A DNA stretch of 64,000 bases from Glutamicibacter sp. JL.03c (GCF_025854375.1 NZ_CP107575.1:3224001-3288000); one strand, 5' to 3'. Counted from the first letter of the stretch, positions 23,983-35,712 are shown. Made by a program: numbers and translations. Notes: a model not told the origin generated them from the letters alone.

Positions 23983-24855
23983 CTAGCGCAGCACGACCGT
24001 GCGCGAACCGTCCAGGAAGACGCGGTCCTCGCAGTGCCAGCGCACTGCATCGGACAGTGCCTTGCACTCGGTGTCGCGGCCAGCGGCGACCAGGTGCTCA
24101 GGCTCGTAGCTGTGGTCCACTTCCTGTACCTTCTGGGTGATGATCGGGCCCTCATCCAGCTCGCTGTTCACGTAATGCGCGGTGGCACCCACCGTTTTCA
24201 CGCCGCGTTCGAACGCCTGGTGGTAGGGCTTCGCGCCCTTGAAGGATGGCAGGAAGGAGTGGTGGATGTTGATGGCTCGTCCGCTGAGCTTGCGGGTCAG
24301 GTCATCGGAGAGGATCTGCATGTACCGGGCCAGCACCACCAGATCCACGTCGAAACGGTCCACCAATTCCATCAGCTTGTCCTCGGCCTCGGGCTTGGTC
24401 GCCGCGGTGACTGGTACGTGGAAGAACGGGATGCCGTTCCACTCGACCTGCTGGCGGTGATCCGGGTGGTTGGAGACCACTGCGGCGATTTCCACTGGGA
24501 GCTCACCGATCCTCGAGCGGAACAGCAGATCGTGCAGGCAGTGGCCAAACTTGGAGACCATGATCAGCACGCGCTTCTTCTGTCCGGCTGGCCGCAGGCC
24601 CCAGCTGGCCTGGTGCTCATCCGCCAGGTCCTTGAGGCTGGATTCAAGCTCGGCGATATCCAGTGCGTTGCCTTCGCTGGAAGAGATCTCGAATTCGATG
24701 CGCAGGAAATAGGTGCCGGAGCGCTGGTCATCATGCTGCTTGAGTTCCCGGATATTGCCATGATGGGTCAACAGCAGGCCAGTGACCGCATGCACGATAC
24801 CCGCACGTTCGGCGCAGGTGAAGGTCAGGACGTATTTGTTATTCGGTTCGGTCAT
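23983..24855 (-). CDS. purU: Formyltetrahydrofolate deformylase
   Basis: This 290-residue PurU has an N-terminal ACT domain ('YVLTFTCAERAGIVHAVTGLL') and a C-terminal formyl-transferase fold with 'KFGHCLHDLLFR', 'VVSNHPDHR', the catalytic 'INIHHSFLPSFKGAKPYHQA' region with Asn and His, and Asp in 'ELDEGPIITQ'. The start is MTEPNN after AAGGAGCGGCACG; a frame to 24987 adds 44 residues without support. It hydrolyses 10-formyl-THF to formate and THF. Next to betaine-demethylation genes it would recycle THF loaded by dimethylglycine oxidase. Confidence 0.95.
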   Translation of the reverse strand: MTEPNNKYVLTFTCAERAGIVHAVTGLLLTHHGNIRELKQHDDQRSGTYFLRIEFEISSSEGNALDIAELESSLKDLADEHQASWGLRPAGQKKRVLIMVSKFGHCLHDLLFRSRIGELPVEIAAVVSNHPDHRQQVEWNGIPFFHVPVTAATKPEAEDKLMELVDRFDVDLVVLARYMQILSDDLTRKLSGRAINIHHSFLPSFKGAKPYHQAFERGVKTVGATAHYVNSELDEGPIITQKVQEVDHSYEPEHLVAAGRDTECKALSDAVRWHCEDRVFLDGSRTVVLR

Positions 24856-24976
24856 CGTGCCGCTCCTTGCGTTCGCCGAGTTAGCGCTAGCTCCGCCATG
24901 GCTCGTGGTGGTGGTGTAAGAACAAATGAGGGGTATTACGTGGTGATCGGTCCCTCGGGGACTCCCCGTTGACAAC

Positions 24977-24986
24977 TGATATATCA
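24977..24986. promoter_or_regulatory. Palindrome TGATATATCA upstream of purU
   Basis: A perfect 10-base palindrome about 120 bases upstream of the purU start, directly beside a TTGACA box. It could be an operator of the adjacent GntR regulator or another protein; no second copy was noticed in the window. Confidence 0.35.
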
Positions 24987-25123
24987 ATAGCTGATCACAA
25001 TACTATGTGTGCCCCGGCACAGCGTCAATAAGAACTTTTGAGGAGTTTCCGCAGCCGCGGAGGCGAATCGGAATCACGCGCCACAGGTGCCTGTTCGTCG
25101 ACTGGAAATCAGTCAATGCACCT

Positions 25124-25140
25124 TAAAGCGATACGCTTTA
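25124..25140. promoter_or_regulatory. Candidate GntR autoregulatory dyad
   Basis: TAAAGCG-ATA-CGCTTTA is a perfect 7+7 dyad with three-base centre, 46 bases upstream of the proposed GntR start. It lies inside the longer open frame, which argues that the real start is downstream of it. Confidence 0.6.
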
Positions 25141-25185
25141 TCTAGTGGCACAATCAATGCGAACAGTGAAGAGAGCGAGTTCTCA

Positions 25186-25848
25186 GTGACGACGGAATTC
25201 TCAAGCACCATTACGGAGCAAGGCTCAATGGCCGACCGCGCCTACACGGCGCTGCGCGACCGCCTGATGCTGCTTGAGATCGCTCCGACCCACCCGATCC
25301 ACGAACCGCAGCTTGCCGAGGAACTGGGCGTCGGGCGCACCCCGATGCGCGAGGCGCTCAAGCGCCTGGAAACCGACCACCTGGTGGTGTCCTACCCGCG
25401 CCGCGGCACCTTCGCCACTGCGGTGGATTTCCATGAACTGAACTACATTTCAGAGATGCGCCAAGCGCTTGAGCCCTTGGCGGCCCGCAATGCCGCCGCC
25501 AACAAGGATCCCGAAATCCGCGAGCAGCTGGCCAACTACCTCCAGCGCATCGATGAACTGGACCCCACCTTGGATCAGCGTTCGCTGCTGCTGCTGGATA
25601 TCCAGATGCACCGGTTGATCTACAAGGCGGCTGGCAACAAGCATTTGGAAGAGACCCTGGTGCGCCTGGATAACCTGGTCACCCGCATCTGGTGCCTGGT
25701 CATTGACCAGATGCCACCGATTGCCGAGCACATCAAGGAGCATTCGGCCATGCTGCGCGCGGTCCTGGACGGCGACGCGGATCTGGCCGCAGAACTCGTG
25801 AGCAAGCACGTCAGCCACTTCGAGCAGGCGCTGCGCAGCGCCCCTTAG
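25186..25848 (+). CDS. GntR-family (FCD) regulator next to betaine/one-carbon genes
   Basis: This 220-residue regulator has a winged helix with 'RAYTALRDRLMLLEIAPTHPI' and 'LGVGRTPMREALKRLETDHL', wing 'PRRGTFATAV', and an FCD domain ('LDIQMHRLIYKAAGN', then 'HSAMLRAVLDGD' and 'VSKHVSHFEQALR'). GTG 25186 is chosen as start because it follows an AGAGCGAG stretch and leaves the dyad outside. ATG 25228 (206 residues) is the alternative. It is divergent from purU and convergent with the BCCT transporter gene, so control of betaine uptake or one-carbon genes is plausible but unproved. Confidence 0.88.
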   Translation: MTTEFSSTITEQGSMADRAYTALRDRLMLLEIAPTHPIHEPQLAEELGVGRTPMREALKRLETDHLVVSYPRRGTFATAVDFHELNYISEMRQALEPLAARNAAANKDPEIREQLANYLQRIDELDPTLDQRSLLLLDIQMHRLIYKAAGNKHLEETLVRLDNLVTRIWCLVIDQMPPIAEHIKEHSAMLRAVLDGDADLAAELVSKHVSHFEQALRSAP

Positions 25849-25880
25849 CCCGAAAGCCAGGGGCGCCACGCACACCGCAT

Positions 25881-27758
25881 TTACTTGCCGGCGCCTTCCG
25901 GCTCCAGGTCGGTGTCCCGCGCCGGGTCCGGCACCGGATCCAGCGCGCCACCGGCCGCCTGCGCCGGTTCCGCGGCCGGCAGGATCACCGGATCGCTGCC
26001 GGCCGCTTGGACAATCGGCTGCTCGGAGGTCATCAGGCTGAAATGCTCTCCGGCGTGGCGGTCGATGCCTTCATCCACGGCCTGCTCCAGGACTTCCTGG
26101 GCCACCTTTTCTCGGAGCACCAGCGGGTCGCGGCTCAGGTCCTTCCACAGCGCCACGCATAGCAGCAGCATCACCAGCACAAAGGGCAGGGCCGAGACAA
26201 TCGTGATGTTCTTCAGCCCGTTCAGTGCCGCCGCCGGATGATCCCCGCCGGCCAGCAGCATCACCGCGGCCACCGCACCCACCGAAACGCCCCAGAAGAT
26301 CACGGACTTCTTCGTGGGTTCTTCGGCTCCGCGCTCGCTCAGCGCCCCCATCACGATGGAGGCCGAGTCGGCGCCGGTGACAAAGAAGATCGCGATGAGC
26401 ACCACGGTGAGCACCATCAGGGCCGTGGCGATCCAGCCGGGCAAGTTCAGGCTGCCCAGCAGGGTGAAGAGGATGGAGTCGAAGTTGATATCCGGTGCGC
26501 CGTCGACCATCCTGGTCAGCGCCGCTCCCATCTCTCCCCCGCGCTCGGCGCGTTCCTGGATGCCGATGGCCCCGCCGCCGAAGATCGCGAACCACAGCAG
26601 GGTGACCGCCGAAGGAACCAGCAGCACGCCGGTGACGAACTGGCGGATGGTGCGGCCGCGCGAAATGCGCGCGATGAACAAGCCCACAAACGGGGTCCAT
26701 GAGACCCACCAGGCCCAGTAGAAGATGGTCCACGAGGACAGCCAGCTGGCCATGTCCGCGTCCCCCGAGGATGCGGTGCGCGAGGCCATCTGCGGCAAAT
26801 CCGCGATGAAGGAACCCACGGCGTTGGGAATCACGTTCAGGATGAACAGGGTCGGGCCGCCGATGAACACCACCAGGGCCAGGGCCACGGCCAGCACCAT
26901 GTTGATATTCGAGAGCCATTGGATGCCGCGCTCGATGCCGGAAACCGCCGAGGCCACGAAGAGGGCGGTGAGGATGGCGATGATCAGCACCAGCACCCCG
27001 GAACCCACCGAGGACATGATGCCGGCGGATTGGATGCCGCCACCGATCTGCAGCGCGCCCAGGCCCAGGGAACAGGCCGAGCCGAAGAGCGTGGCCAGGA
27101 TGGCCAGGATGTTGATGGTTTTCCCGCCCCAGCCGTTGACCACGCGGTCGCCGAAGATCGAGGAGAACATCGAGGAGAACAGCTGCGGGCGGCCCAGCCG
27201 GAAGCTGCCGTAGGCCATGCCCAGGCCGACGATGGCGTACATCGCCCACGGGAACAAGGTCCAGTGGAACAAGGTGGTGCCCATGGCGGTGCCCACGGCG
27301 GCCGAGGTTTGCCCGCCTACGGTTTCCGGCGGCGGCACCATGTAGAAGTACAGCGGTTCGCCGACCCCGTAGAACACCAGGCCGATGCCCATGCCGGTGG
27401 CGAACATCATGGAGATCCACGAGATGGTGCTGAACTGCGGCTTCTCCTCGTCCTTGCCCAGCGGGATGCGCCCGAAATTCCGCGCGGCGACCACCAGGAC
27501 GAAGATGGTGAAGACGGTGGCTGCGATCACGAAGACCCAGCCGGTGTTGGTGATGACCCAGTCCAGCGCGCTGGAGGCGACGCTGCCCAGGCCTGCCGGG
27601 GAGGCAAAGCCCCAGGCGATGAAGGCGAGGGTCAGGATTCCTGCGATGCCGAAGACCCAGTAGTCGGTGCCGCTGCTCAGGTAGCGCCGGGGCCTTCGTC
27701 TTCGCGCCGAATGCAGCTCGCTGACGAGGTCTTTGACAGGTTGCTCAGTGCTCTTCAT
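25881..27758 (-). CDS. BCCT-family glycine betaine/choline transporter
   Basis: This 625-residue betaine-choline-carnitine transporter has twelve membrane segments. The glycine-rich substrate/Na+ motif 'MGIGLVFYGVGEP' and the signature 'WAWWVSWTPFVGLFIARISR' are present, including the aromatic box tryptophans. 'GADSASIVMG' lies in a later segment. A cytoplasmic tail of about 90 residues rich in Ala/Pro/Glu ends the protein, as in osmo-sensing members. Given the betaine-demethylation genes nearby it probably brings in betaine as a carbon and nitrogen source, perhaps also under osmotic stress. The start follows GAAGGACATGCT. Confidence 0.95.
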   Translation of the reverse strand: MKSTEQPVKDLVSELHSARRRRPRRYLSSGTDYWVFGIAGILTLAFIAWGFASPAGLGSVASSALDWVITNTGWVFVIAATVFTIFVLVVAARNFGRIPLGKDEEKPQFSTISWISMMFATGMGIGLVFYGVGEPLYFYMVPPPETVGGQTSAAVGTAMGTTLFHWTLFPWAMYAIVGLGMAYGSFRLGRPQLFSSMFSSIFGDRVVNGWGGKTINILAILATLFGSACSLGLGALQIGGGIQSAGIMSSVGSGVLVLIIAILTALFVASAVSGIERGIQWLSNINMVLAVALALVVFIGGPTLFILNVIPNAVGSFIADLPQMASRTASSGDADMASWLSSWTIFYWAWWVSWTPFVGLFIARISRGRTIRQFVTGVLLVPSAVTLLWFAIFGGGAIGIQERAERGGEMGAALTRMVDGAPDINFDSILFTLLGSLNLPGWIATALMVLTVVLIAIFFVTGADSASIVMGALSERGAEEPTKKSVIFWGVSVGAVAAVMLLAGGDHPAAALNGLKNITIVSALPFVLVMLLLCVALWKDLSRDPLVLREKVAQEVLEQAVDEGIDRHAGEHFSLMTSEQPIVQAAGSDPVILPAAEPAQAAGGALDPVPDPARDTDLEPEGAGK

Positions 27759-27900
27759 AGCATGTCCTTCAGGGAGGGGGAAGAGGCGGGGCGCCTGTTG
27801 GGTGTGGTCCGCGGCGGCCGGCCTGTGTCCAGATCACGAGTGGCTTCATGATGCTGAGGGGGGGTAGAAGGGTGCGCCGGCCCAGGGCCGGGCAAGCGCT

Positions 27901-27947
27901 GGCAGGCCACCGGGCTGGCACGCCAGCTCTCCAGCCCGGTGGCTGCC
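27901..27947 (-). terminator. Hairpin downstream of fdhA
   Basis: GGCAgGCCACCGGGCTGG pairs with CCAGCCCGGTGGCTGCC (17 bp with one bulge, 12-base loop), 24 bases after the fdhA stop on the minus strand. No U-run. Confidence 0.6.
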
Positions 27948-27970
27948 ACGAGTCCAGATGGGCGCGGGTC

Positions 27971-29185
27971 TCAGGCGCCGATCAGACCGTGCGGGTCCAG
28001 CACGAACTTCTTTGCCACGCCGCTGTCGAACTCGGCGTAGCCCTTCGGGGCGTCCCCCAGCGAGATCGCCGTGGCGTTCACGTTCTTGGCGATCGAGACC
28101 TTGTCGTTCAAGATCGCATGCATCAGGCCGCGGTGGTATTTCATCACCGGGCACTGCCCGGTCACGAAGGTGTGGGACTTGGCCCAACCCAGGCCGAAGC
28201 GCATGGACAGCGAACCAACCTTGGCGGCCTCATCGACTGCGCCCGGGTCTCCGGTGACGTACAGGCCCGGGATGCCCAGGGAACCGCCGGCGCGGGTGAT
28301 CTCCATGATGGAGTTCAGCACGGTGGCCGGCTGTTCGGTGGCTGCGCCGTGGCCGTGGCCGCGGGCCTCGAAGCCCACGGCGTCAATGGCGCAGTCGACC
28401 TCGGGGACGCCGAGGATCTGCTCGATCTGTTCCGCAGGATCGCCCAGCGCCACGTTGACGGTTTCGCAGCCCATGGCGCGAGCCTGGGCCAAGCGGTCCT
28501 CGTTCAGGTCGCCGACGATGACCACTGCGGCGCCCAGCAGCTGCGCCGAGGTGGCGGCGGCGATGCCCACCGGACCGGCGCCAGCCACGTAGACGGTGGA
28601 GCCGACGGTGACACCGGCACCCACTGCCCCATGGAAGCCGGTGGGGAAAATGTCCGAGAGCATGGTCAGGTCCAGGATCTTCTCCATGGCCTGGTCGCGG
28701 TCAGGGAACTTCAGCGCGTTCCAGTCCGCGTAGGGCACCAGCACGTATTCGGCCTGGCCGCCGACCCAGCCGCCCATGTCCACGTAGCCGTAGGCGGAGC
28801 CCGGGCGATCCGGGTTCACGTTCAGGCAGATGCCGGTCTGCCCGGTCTTGCAATTGCGGCAGCGGCCGCAGGAGATGTTGAAAGGCACCGAAACCACGTC
28901 GCCGACCTTGAGGAATTCGACGTCGCGGCCGACTTCCACGACCTCTCCGGTGATTTCATGGCCAAGCACCAGGCCCTCCGGTGCGGTGGTGCGGCCACGG
29001 ACCATGTGCTGGTCAGAGCCGCAGATGTTGGTGGCGATGGTCTTGAGGATGACGCCGTGGTGGACTTGGCGCCCGATGTTGGCCGGGTGGACTCCCGGGC
29101 CATCCTTCAATTCGAACTCCGGGTACGGGGTGTCGATCAGTTCGACTTTGCCCGCTCCTGCATAACTTACTGCTAGGTTGCCCAT
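27971..29185 (-). CDS. fdhA: Glutathione-independent formaldehyde dehydrogenase
   Basis: This 404-residue zinc-dependent medium-chain dehydrogenase is of the Pseudomonas putida FdhA type. The catalytic zinc site is in 'NICGSDQHM' and 'VLGHEITGEVVEVG', the four-cysteine structural zinc in 'SCGRCRNCKTGQTGIC', and the NAD fold in 'VYVAGAGPVGIAAATSAQLL'. The extended N-terminal and insertion segments ('DRPGSAYGYVDMGGWVGGQ') fit this subgroup, which keeps NAD tightly bound and oxidises formaldehyde to formate. It would remove formaldehyde released during betaine and dimethylglycine demethylation. The start is preceded by AAAGGTCTGGC. Confidence 0.94.
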   Translation of the reverse strand: MGNLAVSYAGAGKVELIDTPYPEFELKDGPGVHPANIGRQVHHGVILKTIATNICGSDQHMVRGRTTAPEGLVLGHEITGEVVEVGRDVEFLKVGDVVSVPFNISCGRCRNCKTGQTGICLNVNPDRPGSAYGYVDMGGWVGGQAEYVLVPYADWNALKFPDRDQAMEKILDLTMLSDIFPTGFHGAVGAGVTVGSTVYVAGAGPVGIAAATSAQLLGAAVVIVGDLNEDRLAQARAMGCETVNVALGDPAEQIEQILGVPEVDCAIDAVGFEARGHGHGAATEQPATVLNSIMEITRAGGSLGIPGLYVTGDPGAVDEAAKVGSLSMRFGLGWAKSHTFVTGQCPVMKYHRGLMHAILNDKVSIAKNVNATAISLGDAPKGYAEFDSGVAKKFVLDPHGLIGA

Positions 29186-29314
29186 GCCAGACCTTTCGCA
29201 TGAAATATCAGTTGGATACTAATCGGATGTAGGAAAGTCTCCCCATGAGTGTGATCCATGTCAATAGCCCGGGCAGGTGATCCGCCGAAGATGTCGGAAG
29301 GCCCGCCGGGCGCA

Positions 29315-30250
29315 TCAGTCCAGTTCTTCGGCGGAACGCTGGGAAATAATCCCCTTGGCCGTGTCCTGCAAAATTTTCAAGGATTCCTCGATCATCGGAG
29401 AACCCAGCGACCCCTTGCGGGTGACCGCGACGATGCGGCGCGAGGGCTTGGCCACGCCGCTGATGCGACGGCGCACCACATTTTCGACACTGCCCAAGGT
29501 GGCCAGCCGCGGCAGCAAGCCAACCCCGAGCCCGGCCCCGATGAACGCAATCATGGTTTCCCATTCCACCGCCTCGTGGGCGACATGCGGGGTGATGCCC
29601 AACGACGTGAAAGCGGCCACGAAGAGCGCGCGATAGACCGACTGCTCAGACTCGGTGATCCACGGATCATCAGCCAGCTGCTCCAGGGACACCGACTTGT
29701 TCATTGCCAGCCGATGGTCGGCGGGCAGCACCACATCCAGCGGATCATCGAGCAGGACCGTCTGCTCGAACCTGGCCTGCACCAGGGTTCCGGTCTGCGA
29801 TTGGCTGGCAACGATCACCGCCAGATCGATGCGCTCGGAGAGCAGCAGGTCCAGGCAGCGCTGGGGCTGGGCTTCGATGAGCCGCACTTCCATCTCCGGC
29901 CGGCTGGTGCGCAGCTTGGCTGCCAGCGGGGCGAGCAGCTCGGCAGCCGCGGTGGAAAATCCGCCGAGGCCGAAGCTTGCCTGCAGCTGCCCCGAGGCGG
30001 TGCGCGAGGAGGCCATCAGCAGCTCCCACTGCGTCACAATCGAGTCCAGGCCCGCCACAAAGTGCCGCCCCGCAGCGGTCAGCCGCACCCCCCGCCCGTC
30101 CTTGACCAGCAGCTGGATCCCGAGGCCGCGCTGCAGCTCGCGCAGCTGCGCCGAGACCGCCGAGGGAGAGTATCCGGTCAGTTCCGCGGTGCGCGCCACA
30201 TTGCCGGTGGACGAGAAGACGCGGAGGGTGCTCAAGCGTGGATCAATCAT
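29315..30250 (-). CDS. LysR-family transcriptional regulator of the gbc operon
   Basis: This 311-residue LysR protein begins directly with the HTH ('LSTLRVFSSTGNVARTAELT', 'GYSPSAVSAQLRELQRGLGI'), followed by a two-lobed effector domain ('GLGGFSTAAAELLAPLA', 'DDPLDVVLPADHRLA', 'GAGLGVGLLPRLA'). It has normal length. It is divergent from gbcA across 156 bases. A strong dyad overlaps its start codon and no Shine-Dalgarno is seen, which suggests a leaderless transcript and autoregulation. Activation of gbcAB in response to betaine is inferred. Confidence 0.92.
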   Translation of the reverse strand: MIDPRLSTLRVFSSTGNVARTAELTGYSPSAVSAQLRELQRGLGIQLLVKDGRGVRLTAAGRHFVAGLDSIVTQWELLMASSRTASGQLQASFGLGGFSTAAAELLAPLAAKLRTSRPEMEVRLIEAQPQRCLDLLLSERIDLAVIVASQSQTGTLVQARFEQTVLLDDPLDVVLPADHRLAMNKSVSLEQLADDPWITESEQSVYRALFVAAFTSLGITPHVAHEAVEWETMIAFIGAGLGVGLLPRLATLGSVENVVRRRISGVAKPSRRIVAVTRKGSLGSPMIEESLKILQDTAKGIISQRSAEELD

Positions 30251-30266
30251 GCACTAATTGTGCATG
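30248..30266. promoter_or_regulatory. LysR-type dyad overlapping regulator start codon
   Basis: CATGCAC-TAATT-GTGCATG is a perfect 7+7 dyad. Its left end is the ATG (minus strand) of the LysR gene. It is 140 bases from the gbcA start. An AT-rich centre in a dyad between divergent genes is usual for LysR autoregulation. Confidence 0.6.
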
Positions 30267-30406
30267 ATTTCATTCGATATCTTGCGCTTTTCATGGACAC
30301 TAATTATTCCTAGTCTCGATTCATGCGGTTGATCATTTCCGTGATCCAGCTCACCGCACCACCACACCTCAAGGGCGCTCAGGCGCTGTGTTCCTAGGAG
30401 TAACAG

Positions 30407-31711
30407 ATGACCGCTTCGGTAAGTGCCGCGCGCAGCACGCGTGGCAAGCTCGCTTCGACTGTGGAGACTCAACAGCTCGCCGAAATTACCGAACTCTTCC
30501 AGAACCGGCGCAAGGGCTTTTCCCTCGACGCCCCGTTCTACACCGACCCAGCGATCTTCAAAGTCGAGATGGAAGCCATCTTCGGCACCCACTGGCTCTT
30601 TGCCGCCAGCGTGGCCGAGGTGCCCGAGCCCGGCGACTACGTCACGCTGGATTACGGACCGCACTCGCTGATCGTGCTGCGCACCGATGATGGCGGGGTC
30701 AACGTCCTGCACAACGTCTGCCGCCACCGCGGCGCCCGCGTGCTGACCGAGGCCTCAGGCAGCACCGGCAATCTGGTCTGCGGCTACCACTCGTGGACCT
30801 ACGACTCCGAAGGCAACCTGATCCACGCCTCCTCCCCGGGCGAAATCGACTTCGACAAGAACTGCTTCGCCCTCAAGCGCGCCCACGGCCGCATCCACGC
30901 GGGCCTGATCTTCGTCTGCCTCGCCGCCGAACCGCCCACCGACTTCGACGAGGTCTCCGCGATCTTCGAGCCCTACCTGGCACCGCACGACCTGGGCAGC
31001 GCCAAGGTCGCCTACCAGCAGGACATCATCGAAGAAGGCAACTGGAAGCTGGTGATGGAAAACAACCGCGAGTGCTACCACTGCGATGGGCACCCGGAAC
31101 TGGCCTGCTCGCTGTTCCCGACCTGGGGCCTGACCGACGAGCTGGTCCCGCCGCACCTTGAAGAGGTCTGGGAGCGCAACAAGGCTGCCAAGCAGGCGCT
31201 GGAAGAGCGCTGCCGCCGCTACTCGCTGCCCTACGAGGTCATCGAGGAGCTCGACACCCGCATCGCCGGCATCCGCATCTCCCGCGAATCCCTGGATGGC
31301 GAGGGCGAGTCCTTCTCCCCTGACGGCCGCCGCCTGTCCAAGAAGCTGCTGGGCGATCTGCGCGACTTCCGCCTGGGCCGCTGCTCCATGCACCTGCAGC
31401 CCAACTCCTGGTTCCACTTCCAGTCCGACCACGTGATCACCTTCGGCGCCTACCCGATCAACGAGCACCAGACCCTGGTGCGCACCACCTGGCTGGTGGC
31501 CGATGACGCCGTGGAGGGCGTCGACTACGACCTGGAGAAGCTGACCCACACCTGGAAGCAGACCAACATCCAGGACAAGGCCTTCGTGGAGCTGTGCCAG
31601 ACCGGCGCGGGCAGCCCCGCCTACCAGCCCGGCCCCTACATGAAGAGCGAATACCAGGTCGAGGCCTTCATCAACTGGTACACCCAGCGCGTGCTGGAGC
31701 ACCTGGCATGA
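30407..31711 (+). CDS. gbcA: Rieske oxygenase, glycine betaine demethylase large subunit
   Basis: This 434-residue ring-hydroxylating-type oxygenase alpha subunit has a Rieske 2Fe-2S centre from C105-x-H107 ('CRHRG') and C125-x2-H128 ('CGYHSW'). The mononuclear iron site lies around 'MENNRECYHCDGHPEL', with histidines after the NNRE motif. It resembles GbcA, which demethylates glycine betaine to dimethylglycine and formaldehyde, and the next two genes are the reductase and dimethylglycine oxidase. Stachydrine demethylase is a close relative and is the main alternative. The start follows TAGGAGTAACAG. It overlaps gbcB by ATGA. Confidence 0.92.
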   Translation: MTASVSAARSTRGKLASTVETQQLAEITELFQNRRKGFSLDAPFYTDPAIFKVEMEAIFGTHWLFAASVAEVPEPGDYVTLDYGPHSLIVLRTDDGGVNVLHNVCRHRGARVLTEASGSTGNLVCGYHSWTYDSEGNLIHASSPGEIDFDKNCFALKRAHGRIHAGLIFVCLAAEPPTDFDEVSAIFEPYLAPHDLGSAKVAYQQDIIEEGNWKLVMENNRECYHCDGHPELACSLFPTWGLTDELVPPHLEEVWERNKAAKQALEERCRRYSLPYEVIEELDTRIAGIRISRESLDGEGESFSPDGRRLSKKLLGDLRDFRLGRCSMHLQPNSWFHFQSDHVITFGAYPINEHQTLVRTTWLVADDAVEGVDYDLEKLTHTWKQTNIQDKAFVELCQTGAGSPAYQPGPYMKSEYQVEAFINWYTQRVLEHLA

Positions 31712-33096
31712 GCCAAGGCGCAACCATCGTGGGAACCTCCACCGCGCAGCGCATCCGCGGATTGGAAATGCCGTGGAACCGGGTGCTCAGCACCCAGGAC
31801 CAGGCAGCCAGTGCCGCCAAGGCCCTAGGCCCCTGGCACCCGCAGGAGTTCCTGGCCGAATGCGTGCAGAACATCGAGGAAGCCGGCGGGCTGATGACCT
31901 TCGTCTTCCGCCGCCTCGACGGAGCGCCGCTGGCCTTCCGCGCCGGCCAGTACCTGAACATCGCCTTCCCGGTCTATGGCGAGGGCGAGGACACGGTGGA
32001 CCGCAGCTACTCCATTTCCAGCGCGCCCACCGTACCGTGGACCTTCAATGTCAGCATCAAGCGCGACCCCAAGGGCCTGGTCTCCAATTGGGCGCACGAG
32101 AACCTGCGCCCGGGCATGGTGCTGGATATGCTCGGACCGGTCGGGGCCTTCCACCTGGGCGACTCGGACCGCCGGGCCCGCTACCTGTTCTTGTCCGCCG
32201 GGGCCGGGATCACCCCGATCATGTCCATGGTGCGCACCATCCACTCCCTGCCCGGCCAGGCCGATGTGATCGTGCTCTGCCACGGCACCGTGCCCGGGGA
32301 CTTCCCCTTCTGGCAGGAGCTGGAATACATTTCCAAGGTCGATACCCGCATCAAGGTGTTCTACTCCTTGGGCGACCGCGACAAGCCCAAGAGCTGGAAG
32401 GGCTTCGCCGGCAGGCTTTCGGCGAAGATGATCGACGAGGTCGCCCCGGATGCCAACGGCCGCAAGGTCTTCGCCTGCGGACCGGAAGGCTACCTGAACT
32501 CGGCCGCGCAGCTGCTGCGCGAGGTCGGGGTGGATGACACCTCCGTCTTCATGGAGTTCTTCTCGGGCGACCGCAAGACCCTGCTGGAATACCAGAAGGA
32601 AATCGTGCTCGCCGAGTCCATCGCCGAGGAAGTGGCCGAGTCGGTGGAGGAGTTCTACGAGAGCCAGCCGCCAGAGCTGGGCATGTACGAGCCGGAGTAC
32701 GACGAAACCGGCACCATCGAGGCCAGCGGCCAGGAGCTGATCGCGGTGCCCGCCGACGCTCCGGTGCCGGCCGCCGAACCAGCCGGCGAGCAGCTCCCGC
32801 CGGATACCTCGGGCTTCGAGACCGTGGGCGAAGGCACCATCACCATGAGCTTCGTGCGCACCGGGATCAACGTCAAGATCAATCCCGAGGAAAAGATCCT
32901 GGGTGCGGCCCAGCGCGCCGGGGTGCGCATCGGGGCCAACTGCCAGGAGGGCATGTGCGGCTCGTGCAAGGTCGTCAAGCTCTCCGGCGAAGTGGCCATG
33001 AATCACCAGGGCGGCATCCGCGCCCGGGAGATCTCCGCCGGCAAGTTCCTCCCGTGCTGTTCCACCGCCCAATCAGATCTGGTCATCGACGCGTAG
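31708..33096 (+). CDS. gbcB: Ferredoxin reductase component of betaine demethylase
   Basis: This 462-residue electron-transfer protein has an FAD-binding ferredoxin-reductase domain with 'DRSYSISSAPT', an NAD-binding domain with 'LFLSAGAGITPIMSMVRT' and 'KVFACGPEGYL', a long acidic linker, and a C-terminal plant-type 2Fe-2S domain with 'NCQEGMCGSCKVVKL' and a final cysteine pair near the end. The linker (about 305-375) is longer than in most GbcB proteins and rich in Glu/Pro/Ala. The start is the ATG overlapping the gbcA stop; a frame to 31594 is not credible. It passes electrons from NAD(P)H to GbcA. Confidence 0.92.
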   Translation: MSQGATIVGTSTAQRIRGLEMPWNRVLSTQDQAASAAKALGPWHPQEFLAECVQNIEEAGGLMTFVFRRLDGAPLAFRAGQYLNIAFPVYGEGEDTVDRSYSISSAPTVPWTFNVSIKRDPKGLVSNWAHENLRPGMVLDMLGPVGAFHLGDSDRRARYLFLSAGAGITPIMSMVRTIHSLPGQADVIVLCHGTVPGDFPFWQELEYISKVDTRIKVFYSLGDRDKPKSWKGFAGRLSAKMIDEVAPDANGRKVFACGPEGYLNSAAQLLREVGVDDTSVFMEFFSGDRKTLLEYQKEIVLAESIAEEVAESVEEFYESQPPELGMYEPEYDETGTIEASGQELIAVPADAPVPAAEPAGEQLPPDTSGFETVGEGTITMSFVRTGINVKINPEEKILGAAQRAGVRIGANCQEGMCGSCKVVKLSGEVAMNHQGGIRAREISAGKFLPCCSTAQSDLVIDA

Positions 33097-35655
<2,559 letters not shown>

Positions 35656-35670
35656 CACCTGGCTGCACTG

Positions 35671-35712
35671 CGCCAAGGGCCGGTACCGCGTTCGCGGTAC
35701 CGGCCCTTGGCG
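35671..35712. terminator. Strong terminator after dimethylglycine oxidase gene
   Basis: A 42-base perfect palindrome: CGCCAAGGGCCGGTACCGCG and its complement separated by TT, starting 16 bases after the stop. No T-run follows. Confidence 0.8.

Larger units (their letters stand above)
24856..25185. other. Divergent regulatory region between purU and GntR gene
   Basis: Noncoding, with two dyads (24977-24986 and 25124-25140). A TTGACA box sits at 24969 on the plus strand, without a clear -10 at the right distance. Confidence 0.55.

Noticed and set aside
25087-25185. Longer N-terminus of the GntR regulator
   Set aside because: It would place the perfect 17-base dyad inside the coding region, and the extra residues do not resemble the family.
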